Shown piece by piece: positions 8,729 to 18,811 of a stretch of DNA of 20,246 nt. How positions within the stretch are numbered: the first letter of the stretch is position 1; the number at the start of each line of letters is the position of its first letter. The notes beneath the pieces are model-generated. The model saw only the letters and a list, made by a program, of their open reading frames with translations, ran no database searches and was not told where the DNA came from. The DNA lies in assembly GCA_001642005.1 (NCBI GenBank), contig LWCA01000698.1, forward strand, positions 1 to 20,246. Reading direction: 5' to 3'. Position numbers and translations under genes: made by a program. Source of the DNA: Intoshia linei. Lineage: Eukaryota; Orthonectida; Rhopaluridae.

Positions 8729-11700
8729 ATGTATTTTGTAAAAATTATTATTGTTTTATACACATTTTCAACAATTGGACTAACTCTCGGTCACAATAAT
8801 ACAATTCCAAACCACTGTAACGCACCTTAAAATAAATGCACATTTTTAGCCTGCCGAAAAAATAAATTTGGCGCAAACTGTGATCAAGAATGTCATTGTT
8901 TAGATTGGAATCAATGTCATTCTGAAACTGGATACTGTTTAGATTACCAATGTGAGCGTGGTTATAGTAGCGCACCCCGTTGTCAAGATGGTAATTACAG
9001 AATTATACAAATTGTACCTTTTCCTTTGTAATAAATTTTATTTAGAATGTATTAATCAAACCTTCGGTAGTAATTGCCAATATTTGTGTCATTGTAATGC
9101 TTCAGCAAATTGTGATATTATTAATGGTTTATGTCCGAATAATTTATGCGATAAAGGATGGAGTGGAGCTGGGTGTCAGAAGCGTAATTATTATTTTTTT
9201 TTAAATATCTTTTCCTAGAATTACCGAAATTATCAAATAATCCTAAATTTCTACAACTCAATTGCAGTCACATAAAATTGGCATGGAATGCTTGGAACAA
9301 ATCTATTGATATTGGAGATTATGATATTTTTGGATACGGGTAAAATTTTAACTTTTTTTGTGTATGCTTACCTTTTTGACTGGATCATTGATTCTTTAAT
9401 TTACGCTTTGATTTTTTTACTCATATAATAACACCACTTAATATACACTGTATACATCAGTGGTTCCAGATTGGGGTACCTGGACCCCCTGGGTCTAAAA
9501 CTACATGCCTTGGGGTCCATGAGATTCGGATAAAATATAAAAAAAATTTATCAACTTTTTGTAATTTTAGAATTTTGAATATTTATTTTGTGTTAGATGT
9601 TGTGAATTTATTTTAAAGTTTATACGACAGCTACATTGTTTCAAAAATCCCACTATTAATTCAACCATTAATAAAATTTAATAAAGAATATTATTTAAAA
9701 CCCCTTAGGAAAAAATCGACATTTACCGATATTTTTTTGAAAAATTCGATTTTAACAAATCTTATGAGCAACAACTTCTTAATCCTAAATTTACAACATA
9801 AATTAAGGGGAAAATCCTTTTTTTCCAATATTTTTTTGAAAAATCCAATTTTACCAATCTAAATTAAGGGAAAAATCCGATTTTACCAAATCTTATGACC
9901 AACAATTTTTAAATCAAAACCCACAATAAAAAATCAAATTTTACCTACACAAATTAAGGGGAAAAATCCTCTTTTTCCAAAATTTTTTTGAAAAATTCAA
10001 TTTTACCTACCTAAATTAAGGGGAAAACCATCTTTTTCCACTATTTTTTTAAAAAATCCGATTTTACCATTTTAACATTTTTCAACCAATCATTAAATTT
10101 AACAATTTAATTTTTAGAATAAATTTCTACGACAATCAAGGATATTTGTTGAGCACTGTTTTATATCAACAGAAATATGATAAATATATCAAAATATTTG
10201 ATATAAAGAAATTAAATTCAACACATAAATATTTACGCTACAATATAAGAATATATGCTGATGATGATGGTAAATCTATACCAGGAATGTTTAGTCAAAG
10301 CATGACGTTAGAGAATTCAAAATGTGATAAAGGTTTCATTTGATTAATAATTATAATTATCATATATACTTAATAATGATGTAGTTATAATTTATAGTTT
10401 AAAATTTAATATTTTAGACAGTGATTTCTAACGTGGCGATAGCTCCCATATATGGCGTATGAACTACTTGGGGAAGATAGGAAAAATTTTTGCAAGATTA
10501 TCCCTATAAAAATTATTACGGATTCTTTAATAATTATAATTAAAAATAAGCAAAAAAAATTAATCTAATTTTGGGCATTATAATAATTTATTATATAATA
10601 AAAGTCATATTAGGAGAATTTTTAGAATTTAGCAAAGTTTTTACTTGCAAGTATTTTTATATTTTTCATTTTATTTTAATTTTATTAGACTTGGTAGAAA
10701 TAATTTTGCGCATCGAGCTTTTTCCTAAAAAAATTGTTTTCTTTTTTCTTAAAATAGAGATTTTAATCAAGTAAATTTAATAATTCACACTGTTAATACA
10801 ACTTGAAGTTTCATTTCATAAATACTAAATAAATTCATTCAAGTATGTGATTTATAAGGACGTTATAATATCAATTATAAAAATAAATTATTCTGAAAAT
10901 AAATCCCCAACATTAAAAAATCGTCCATGTTGCGAATCCCTGCTCTGAGTCTAGAAAGTTTACAAATTGATTGTAATTCAAACGGCGGTAACGTGTATAC
11001 TTTTAGAAATAAAAATTGGAAATATAACTATAAAAAATGAAAACAATAATCTAACAATCAATTGGAATTACACTGGTCCAATTTACGCAAATCAAAAATT
11101 TACCATACAATACATGTTTGAAAAAAATGCCTGCCTTTCGGAAAATCTTTCAGTAAATAATGATGTAATTGATAAAAGTGATGTTGCAATACTAAAAATT
11201 TCATTTAATGAAAATACAGCAACTATTCCTCTAAACCAAAATCACTGGACAAAAATAATTGGAGAAATTATGATTAATCAAGTTTCCTTTAATTTTCATA
11301 AATATTTTTATCAAGGTACTCATACATTATCTATTTTAAAAATTAATATAAACTACAATACATTTGTATTGTATTTGTATATTTGTATTATACTTGAATA
11401 TTAAGTTTGACTTTCTTTTAAAAACTTAAATGTCATCTCGTGTACCAATTGATCGACTCGTGGACACAATGGTGCTGCGGACGGGAGAGTACACTGCTCA
11501 ATTTCGTTAAATTTTCTACAATATCAAAGTTATGGTAATGCCCAACAACATCAAACAAGATTGAGTTTATTTTATATTGGTAATTTTGACCGATATTACC
11601 GCTTTATGTCTTTTACCGCAACGAGCAGTAACAAGTCCCCATTAAAAGAAAGCTTTATCCAATTTTATTTATTTTATTTTATTATTTCAAAATTTTACAT

Positions 11701-14700
11701 TCATATTATTTTAATTTATATTTACAGACCCAAATAATTGGAATCCACATATTGAAGCCATCATAAAAACTAATAAAATTATAATCAAAATAAAAAACGA
11801 TTGTATTGAAGATTATGGATATTTTAAATTTTATGAATATCAAATATTTTCAAATGATAATTTATTTGAAATAGAAACAATAAAAAAAGAATTGAATGAA
11901 TTTACAATTGAAAAGTTAAATTCATTTACGGATTATAAATTTACTATTCGAATTGTAACAGAAATGGGTAAAAGTCCATTTATAGTAAGGAATTATAAAA
12001 CACTGAAAAAAGGTAATTTTATTTATTTTCTTAATTTTCATACCTAAACATAATTTATACAATAATTAGTTGCTGACCCTCCCACCAAATTTAAAGCAAT
12101 AGAAATAACCAATACAACCATTTTTTTAATGTGGGAATCAGCTAATACCAGCATTACATACTTTGATATAAACGTAAACAATCAATATAATACATTTGAA
12201 AAAAATTATGTGATAAAATATCCTACCAGAAAGATACAAATAGACAATTTGGGTAGATCCACCTTATATTTAATTAAAGTAATAATAATTATTAACTACA
12301 TTATTATAAATTATTAAATTGATTATTGATTTTTTTTGACCTTACTTATGCTTACATAAAATAAAATAGATAAAAATGTATATCTATTTATTTGTCTGTC
12401 TGTCTGTTTGTTCCAGCTTATTCAAGAAAGTAAGAGGAGTCGTAATTTTTTTTAAAAATAATAATATATTTCTATTACACTTTTTCGAAAGTTTTTGTTA
12501 TCGCAAATTTCATTTTCAGAAATTGAGCCAATTGTCATTTTTTTAAATTCAAAATCGTCCTAGAATTATAAAAAATACACAATCTGATAAAAATTTTAAG
12601 TTCATCTACATTGTCATAATTTTCAATTTTAAAATTTTATACATTCACGGCCAAACCCCCAAATTATCCTTTTTTGTAAAAATTAAAAAAGTCCTAGAAT
12701 GGTAGACACATAAATTCTTGGATAGTTTTTAAAATCATAAACATTATCATAAATGGCAACCCAAAAAGATTATTTTTATTATTAAAATTACAGATTACTT
12801 TTGTTTTAAATGAAATCAGTTTAAACCTAGAATTTAAAAAAAAATTACAGTTGATACATCCATATCCAGTTAATACGACGTCCAATCTCTGGAACGACAT
12901 ACATTTAAACGATATTCATATGAGCGATGTATTGTTGGACCGATATTTCATAGATAGAGCAACATAATCATCGCTTTTACTAATTTATCATATTATTTAT
13001 TTTTTCACGAAATTTTATGGGTTTCTTTATTCATATTTATTTATTATTTCTATTATCTTATATTCATAATTTTGAGACCAAAATTTTGTAAGGCCCTTAA
13101 TTAATATTTATTCTATCATTTTTAAAAGATTTTGAAGATAATTTTGGGACCCATTTCTTTAAGATTTTAAGGGAATTTTTTTTTTTTTTTAGTAAATTTT
13201 TAAACAATTTGAAGATAATTTTGGGACTAAAATTTTGTAGGGGTTTTAAGAGAAGATTTTTTCAGTCCACTTTTTAAAATTTTGGAGAACCCATAAAATG
13301 TTAAAAATATTCCCTTTAAACCCCTACAAAATTTTGGTCATTGTCATTAAAGAAACCACAAAAATATTTTTAGCACTTCTTAACTTAGAAAACTTACAAA
13401 ACATAAACTAATATAGCTATTTCTAATTTCTATTATAAATAATGATAAACTGATTTTAATTTAGATTAGATGTATAAATGGCAAAATTACGGGGAAATAT
13501 AATGAATTCCCATTAATCATAACAACTAAAGATGGTATACCGGAACCACCACGTCAATTAGAAATACGAAATTTTACTTCAGATTCTATTGCTTTTAAGT
13601 GGATTGGTCCATTAATCACAACAAATAATGTGACTAACTATAAAGTACTTCTAAAAGAAGCTAAATTTAATAAAAACGCTTCCAATGAAGGTAAATTAGC
13701 AATAGTCAAAAATGTATTGATAAAATCTGATCATAAAAATGAATATGAAATGAATTTCAATTATTTAAAACCGGAAACTAATTACATTTTAATAATTCAA
13801 TCATCAACCAATTTAAGAGTTTTTGGTAAAGCTGCTTTATTAAACTGCTTCACCAAACCTCTTCCACCTCCAATACCACCATTATTAAAATTACTCAAAG
13901 TGACAACTGATATTATTAAAGTGCGAATGTTTTGTATAAAATCTAATGAAATTTGTGATACTAAAAATCTGGATAAATATTCAATAACTATGTCCAAATC
14001 ATCTCAAATTCAATTTAGAAAAAAAAAATCTATCCATATACTAAATTTAAAAAAACGACATATTGATGGTTTTCAAAAAGTGTATACAATTGAATCGAAA
14101 TTGTCATTATCTAACCCAAATTCCACAATTTTAGATATTGTATTGGTGAATTATGGGGTGGTAATGAATTCCTCAAATAAATATACACGAGTGATTAATT
14201 TAAATCATTTAGTGATTAGCGCAAATCAAACATATTTATTGAGACTTATCGCAGAAAAAACTTTCCAAAACGTATCAGTATCTACATTTGGAGAAGTACT
14301 AGCCATACAAACCGATATTAACGATTTGAAAAAAAAAGTAATATCAGAATCTAATTATTCTACTTTAATAGCTATCCTCGTATCGTTGATTATATTGTGT
14401 ATTTTGATAGTAATATTATTCTTCATTTACAAGTACAAACAACTCTTTTATAGAATATTATTAAAAAAAAATAACAAAAAGATTGATTGGACGGAAGTAT
14501 ATATGAAAGATTATAAAACTGCGACCAACAATAAAAAAGTTGTAGTAGTCAAACCCAGAGTCGCCGAAGAATTACAAGAATATCGATATTTCCCAAATAA
14601 AACTTTTGAAAAATCTAAAATAAACATTGGATCAATTAAAGACACCACCCAAGTTCAAATGGCCAGTGAATTTAATATTATTGAACAAAAACTTCAAAAA

Positions 14701-17700
14701 CAATCCAATGTGTATAAAAAAATTGAAAATGAAGGCAGAAATCGTTTTAAACATATTGGACCATATGATGAAAATAGAGTAAAATTAAATTCAGACATTT
14801 CATTAAAAGAACCATTTAATGATTACATAAACGCTAGTCACATTAATTTCAACACTAAATGCACAACAGGTGAAGGAGAACTGTTACCTAAAAAATATTG
14901 TGATTATATTGTCGCCGTTTCACCATATTCGCAAGAAACTGTCGATATTTTTTGGGACATGATTGTATCTGAAAATATTTCTAAAATAATCTGCATGTGT
15001 AAATCTGTTGAAAATGATATTTTAAAATGTAAACAATATTGGCCCAGTTGTATTGGAAAGCGAGAATATTATGGGAGTAGCAAATCTTTTACTGTATTTT
15101 ATAATTCAGTGAGTGAAAGGGCATATTATTGCTTACATCATTTATCAGTTTTAATTGATTATACTTCCATTAATGCTAAAAAGATATTAAATGGCTCCCT
15201 CGGTGCAAATAACGGATACGAAGTGAGAAATGTTACTATATATCAGTTTATCGATTGGCCGATTCATGGTGTACCAAAGTTTACATTTCCGATTCTAGAT
15301 TTTGTAAATAAATTCAATTTGGATCTTGTCAAATCGGAAAAATCTCAAGAAATTGATTTTAATCAAAAATTTACTGTTCTAGTTCATTGTGGAAATGGGG
15401 TATAATATCAATATTTTCAATTGGCAGTCCATTTAATGCCGTTATTTTAGGATTGTTTTAACATAATAAAAATGGAGTTTAAATTTTTATAAAACAATTG
15501 CATAAAATTTAATTAACATAATACATATTTTATGACATACATAAAAAAATTAAATCGTCAATGTTGTTACTCGAAACAATTTCGGCGAAATAGAGGAATA
15601 CTTACCACATAAAAAATATCCAGTATATCCTGATATAATACTTTAAGTTTAATATATATTTTATCATGCCTTGGTCCTTCCTGTTAATACAATAAACTTT
15701 ACCAAAAAAGATATGAAATATAGAGGGATTGTGGAATTATAAATACCAGCGGTTCTAAAACTGAAGTTCACGCATCTTAGGGAGTGAGTTTGAAATATTG
15801 CCCAAAATGAAACTAAATTTTTACTAAGGTAATTGAAATGGTAGTTTCACGGTATAATCTTGACATGGAGAGTTCAGCTGTATAGATAAGTGGTTCCCGA
15901 TTCAAATAGTGTACGGACCCAATTTTAAAATATTTATTTTTTTGGACATCAAACATGTAATATAAAACGTTTATGAAAAAATTAATGGTTATTTCTCATA
16001 ATATTTGATAAAATACTGTTTTTCAAAAAAATATTGGAAACAAAAGATAATTTTAATTAAGGGTTAGTAAAAATAGATTTTTTATTTTGGCTTTTGGATT
16101 AGGAAGTTGTTTTTTATGGGGTTTTGAAAAAAATATTGGAAACAGGATATTTTCGTTAATCTTTGGTAAAATCATGTTTTTTAAAAAAATATTGGAAAAA
16201 GGGGATTTTTTATTTTGGGGTTTGATTAATTGGCTTTTTCAAAAAAAAATCGGTCAAAGTTGAATTTTCCCTGAGGGTTTCAAATTATGTTTTTTATTAC
16301 ATTTTATTAATGGTGGCATAAAAAAGTCATTTTAGAAATAATAATGTAGCGGCCAATTAGGCTTCGGGATAAATTCCAAATATCTGGAAACTGTAGTAAA
16401 TATTAAAAATTCTATAAAATTAAACAAAAGTTGATAATTTTTTTATTATATTTTATTGTATCTAACGGACCCCAAGGGCCAAGGTACCCCGATCGGGAAC
16501 TACTGGTATAGATGAAGTATTATTTTTTAAGAAAAAAAAAATTTATTAAAACTAAAAAAATAAAATCTGCAGCGTTTTCGAAACATATGTTTATTATTTG
16601 TGACATTTGAAAAAAGAGTAAATTAAATTTATTAATTAAGCTTGAGAGAAAATGATATATTCTATATAAATTAATGAAAAGATATAAGTATTTACAAATA
16701 ATTTGTATTTACGGTAACAAAATCATTAAATATTCCCAGGCTTATGATTACATGTTGAGCCATGACTGATTTGTGTACAAAAAATACAACTGTGATTTAC
16801 AGTTTGGGAATCATATTAAATTAGAAACTTGGTAGCGAAAAGTGGGGTTGAATAAAATAATAGAAACATTTGCTTGCTTTATACAAAAAAGTTTAAAACC
16901 ACTGGTATAGGCAATACTCTTTCTATGTATTTTTTATATTTAATTGAATATTTAGTGTCGATCTGGCGTATTCATCAGCCTGCATCATTTGATTAATGAA
17001 TCTCGAATAGAAAACAACATTAGCGTATTTGAAACAGTGCATCGATTAAGATCTTTCAGACCATACATTGTAAGAACATTGAAACAGTATAGTTTCATAT
17101 ATTCGTGTATTTACGATTGGTTATTGACTACAAACTGTACATTTTTATCAAAAGAATCTGCATTACAAAATTATAAATTATTAAACTCAAAAATGCAATC
17201 ATCAAATTTAACATTTATAACAAATCAATATCTAAAATTAAAAAAAAATTCCAACTTAAATGAAAATATAAAATTGAATGATTCAATAATATCTAAAAAT
17301 AGATTCCAAAAAAACTATATTCCACTACAAGAACATTGCGTAAAAATTGATAAACCTAATAATTACATTAACGCCACATTTTTGGATGGGTACAATAAAA
17401 AAAATGAATACATTTTAACACAAACACCATTAAATAATACGATTCACGATTTCTGGTTCATGATTGACCAGTACAATATTTCTCGTATTGTTTTATTGGA
17501 TGGAAATGATTTTGAAGATACAATTGCAAATTTTTATCCTTTGAATGTTGGTGACATGTTTATAAAAACTGAAATTCAAGATTCAAATTTACCAAATTTT
17601 ACATTAACGCAAACCGAAATTTTCGGAGAAAAGGAAGAATATCAACAGATAGGTTTAGATTTGAAAAATTTAAATAATGGAAAAATATCAAAAATTAAAT

Positions 17701-18048
17701 TTTACAAGTTTAATCAATGGGAGAAATATAAAGAAATTCCAAATAGACGCGTTTTTTTAAATTTTATATCCAGACTTATTGATGAATATAAAAATACTGT
17801 TTGTACGTCATGTATCATTTGTTCTAATGGTTATACGCGATCTGGAATGTATGCAATAATTGAAAAAATGTGTTTAACTTTGGATATTGATAAATCTGTC
17901 AACATTTTTCAAAGTGTTAGAAATGTTTGCTTACGTTCTCAGCATTTTATGGCATATGAAGTAAGTTCATTTTTTTCAAAATTTTATTTTATTTTAGGAA
18001 CAATACAAATTTTGTTACAAAATACTGTGGGACCGAATCAATTTTTAA
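8729..18048 (+). CDS. Receptor-type protein tyrosine phosphatase with EGF and FN3 modules
   Basis: Single-pass receptor phosphatase, 1,498 aa. Exons: 8729-8816, 8850-8990, 9046-9183, 9219-9339, 10118-10332, 11007-11315, 11728-12012, 12070-12278, 13465-15399, 16956-17960, 17998-18048; all phases agree. Order: signal peptide (MYFVKIIIVLYTFS..); two EGF-like modules with FGANC..CHC and FGSNC..CHCN (about 30-123); roughly six FN3-like domains (about 125-795; e.g. TDYKFTIRIVTEMGKSP); transmembrane helix about 802-826; PTP D1 about 900-1205; D2 about 1215-1490. D1 keeps GRNRF, DYINASHI, KCKQYWP and VHCGNG..RSG (Cys1144). Its WPD loop is WPI (Ile1102). D2 keeps YINATF and CSNGYTRSG (Cys1436) but has WEK in place of WPD. 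The catalytic loop of D1 is interrupted by intron 10. It probably reads phosphotyrosine or adhesion cues at the membrane; catalytic activity is doubtful. Confidence 0.9.
9458..10085. mobile_element. hAT-like MITE, right end missing, in phosphatase intron 4
   Basis: Intron 4 (9340-10117) is filled by this element. Its left end CAGTGGTTCCAGATTGGGGT at 9458 matches the complement of the right end of the element at 15888-16505 (CAGTAGTTCCCGATCGGGGT), so this is the same family in the opposite orientation. Downstream it shares the internal ATTAATAAAATTTAATAAAG stretch and tandem repeats. No opposite terminal repeat is seen before the splice acceptor at 10117, so the far end looks lost or decayed; the end coordinate is approximate. 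Confidence 0.65.
9800..10075. repeat. Tandem repeat inside the intron 4 element
   Basis: Copies beginning AAATTAAGGG(G) start at about 9800, 9861, 9951 and 10013, spaced 61, 90 and 62 nt. Each continues with AAAATCC, a T-rich block with TTTTTTTGAAAAAT, then CAATTTTACC or a variant. The 90-nt spacer contains an extra AAATCTTATGACCAACAA block, which also occurs before 9800. The same unit appears in reverse in the element at 15888-16505. Confidence 0.75.
10419..10942. mobile_element. Second hAT-like MITE type, phosphatase intron 5
   Basis: Intron 5 (10333-11006) contains an element bounded by CAGTGATTTCTAACGTGG at 10419 and, on the other strand at 10942, CAGGGATTCGCAACATGG. Thirteen of 18 positions agree as inverted repeats, starting with the CAG typical of hAT ends. 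The flanking 8-mers ATTTTAGA and CTCTGAGT match poorly, so the element is old or the boundaries are off by a few bases. The interior is A+T-rich with no transposase frame. Confidence 0.5.
11316..11727. other. Phosphatase intron 6 with a G+C-richer patch
   Basis: No transposon ends were found in this 412-nt intron. A patch at about 11429-11512 is clearly richer in G+C than its surroundings and is open on the + strand from an ATG (11429) for 26 codons, encoding MSSRVPIDRLVDTMV and onward. The - strand is also open across it. It does not resemble an FN3 exon and I recognise no homologue. Confidence 0.4.
12570..12875. repeat. Interspersed repeat A, copy 2 (phosphatase intron 8)
   Basis: Diverged, longer copy of the repeat at 1572-1740. 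It is preceded at 12397-12412 by a TTTGTCTGTCTGTCTG simple repeat, as the first copy is by a similar TTTGTCTGTGTG run. Shared blocks include GGCCAAACCCCCAAATTATC, CATTATCATAAATGGC and TATCCAGTTAA. Confidence 0.6.
13011..13360. repeat. Fold-back repeat cluster, phosphatase intron 8
   Basis: A motif AAAATTTTGTAGGGGTTT (13229 onward) has an inverted copy at 13314-13336 (AAACCCCTACAAAATTTT) and a diverged direct copy at 13080 (AAAATTTTGTAAGGCCCTTA). An outer pair, TTTTATGGGTT at 13013 and AACCCATAAAA at about 13288, is also inverted. GAAGATAATTTTGGGAC occurs twice (from about 13134 and 13211). The layout suggests a decayed fold-back element. Confidence 0.55.
15888..16505. mobile_element. 618-bp hAT-like MITE with perfect 8-bp target duplication
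   Basis: This element sits in the phosphatase intron 10 that splits the D1 catalytic loop. The left end AAGTGGTTCCCGATT (15888) and the complement of the right end CAGTAGTTCCCGATC (to 16505) agree at 12 of 15 positions. The flanks 15880-15887 and 16506-16513 are both GTATAGAT, an exact 8-bp target-site duplication, the length hAT transposases make. The interior contains tandem AAAAAAATATTGGAAA units, in the opposite sense to those at 9800-10075, and no transposase frame, so it would depend on an enzyme encoded elsewhere. Confidence 0.85.
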
Positions 18049-18055
18049 GTTTGTT

Positions 18056-18061
18056 AATAAA
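18056..18061 (+). terminator. Poly(A) signal of the phosphatase gene
   Basis: An AATAAA hexamer lies 8 nt after the stop codon at 18046-18048. Confidence 0.45.
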
Positions 18062-18811
18062 CATTTTTTTTAATTTACATAAATACAGGTAGAGCAGGGG
18101 TGTTAAAGTTGTTTTGAATTTTAATCCAATTTATTCCTATTCTAAAATTATTTCATTGCCAACGAAATTAGGTACAGTATTGTAATTGTATATCGAAATT
18201 GGCCAAACTTAAAATTTTAAAATCATGAAATAAATTTGAAAGATACTGATTAAAAAAACATTAAAAAAAATTGTAGAATTTACTTTATATGGAAAGGTAA
18301 TCAACATTACAATTAGGCAGTAAGTACATATTTGAGTCAAATCAAAGTCAATAATCTTATCTCAAGATCGCATACGATGGAATTACATTAACAACCATGA
18401 ATTTCATTTCGTGATATGGTTGGTTTTCAATTTTGATTAGGTTTTATAGATATGCATCAATTTCTGAAGTAAATAAATAAATCGTAAATATAGAGTAACG
18501 TTTAAATTAAACTTTCCTCCATATTCAATATGGAGGAATCTTTATATAAAATCTATAATAATTTTAATTTTTGCGCCATGATTAAATTTTTATTAAAATA
18601 GATATTGTTCCAATTGGACAACATAATCCCGTTGGTCATGTATCACTCATCATGAGGGACTCGTGTAATGTTTCAGATCATAATACAAATGATTAGTAAA
18701 GTAAACATAAAATATTGTGCAGATTTACAAATAAAGTTAAATTATTATTTTCATGATTACCGTCATTGATTAATTCTAATTTAAAATGAGCGATAAATAA
18801 AATACGTGTAT
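18062..18811. other. Gap between convergent genes
   Basis: No coding frame was found. The gap separates the 3' end of the + strand phosphatase gene from the 3' end of the - strand frame at 18812. It contains a perfect 25-nt palindrome at 18514-18538 and, at 18098, CAGGGGTGTTAAAGTTG, which resembles a hAT terminal end but has no detectable partner. Confidence 0.4.
18514..18538. repeat. Perfect palindrome, 12-bp arms around one base
   Basis: TTCCTCCATATT, a central C, then AATATGGAGGAA. The arms match at every position. In the gap between two convergent 3' ends it could form an RNA hairpin in read-through transcripts of either strand, or be a remnant of a transposon end. Confidence 0.8.

Noticed and set aside
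18098-18114. CAGGGGTGTTAAAGTTG, a hAT-like end
   Set aside because: No matching inverted end or target duplication was found downstream, so not called as an element.
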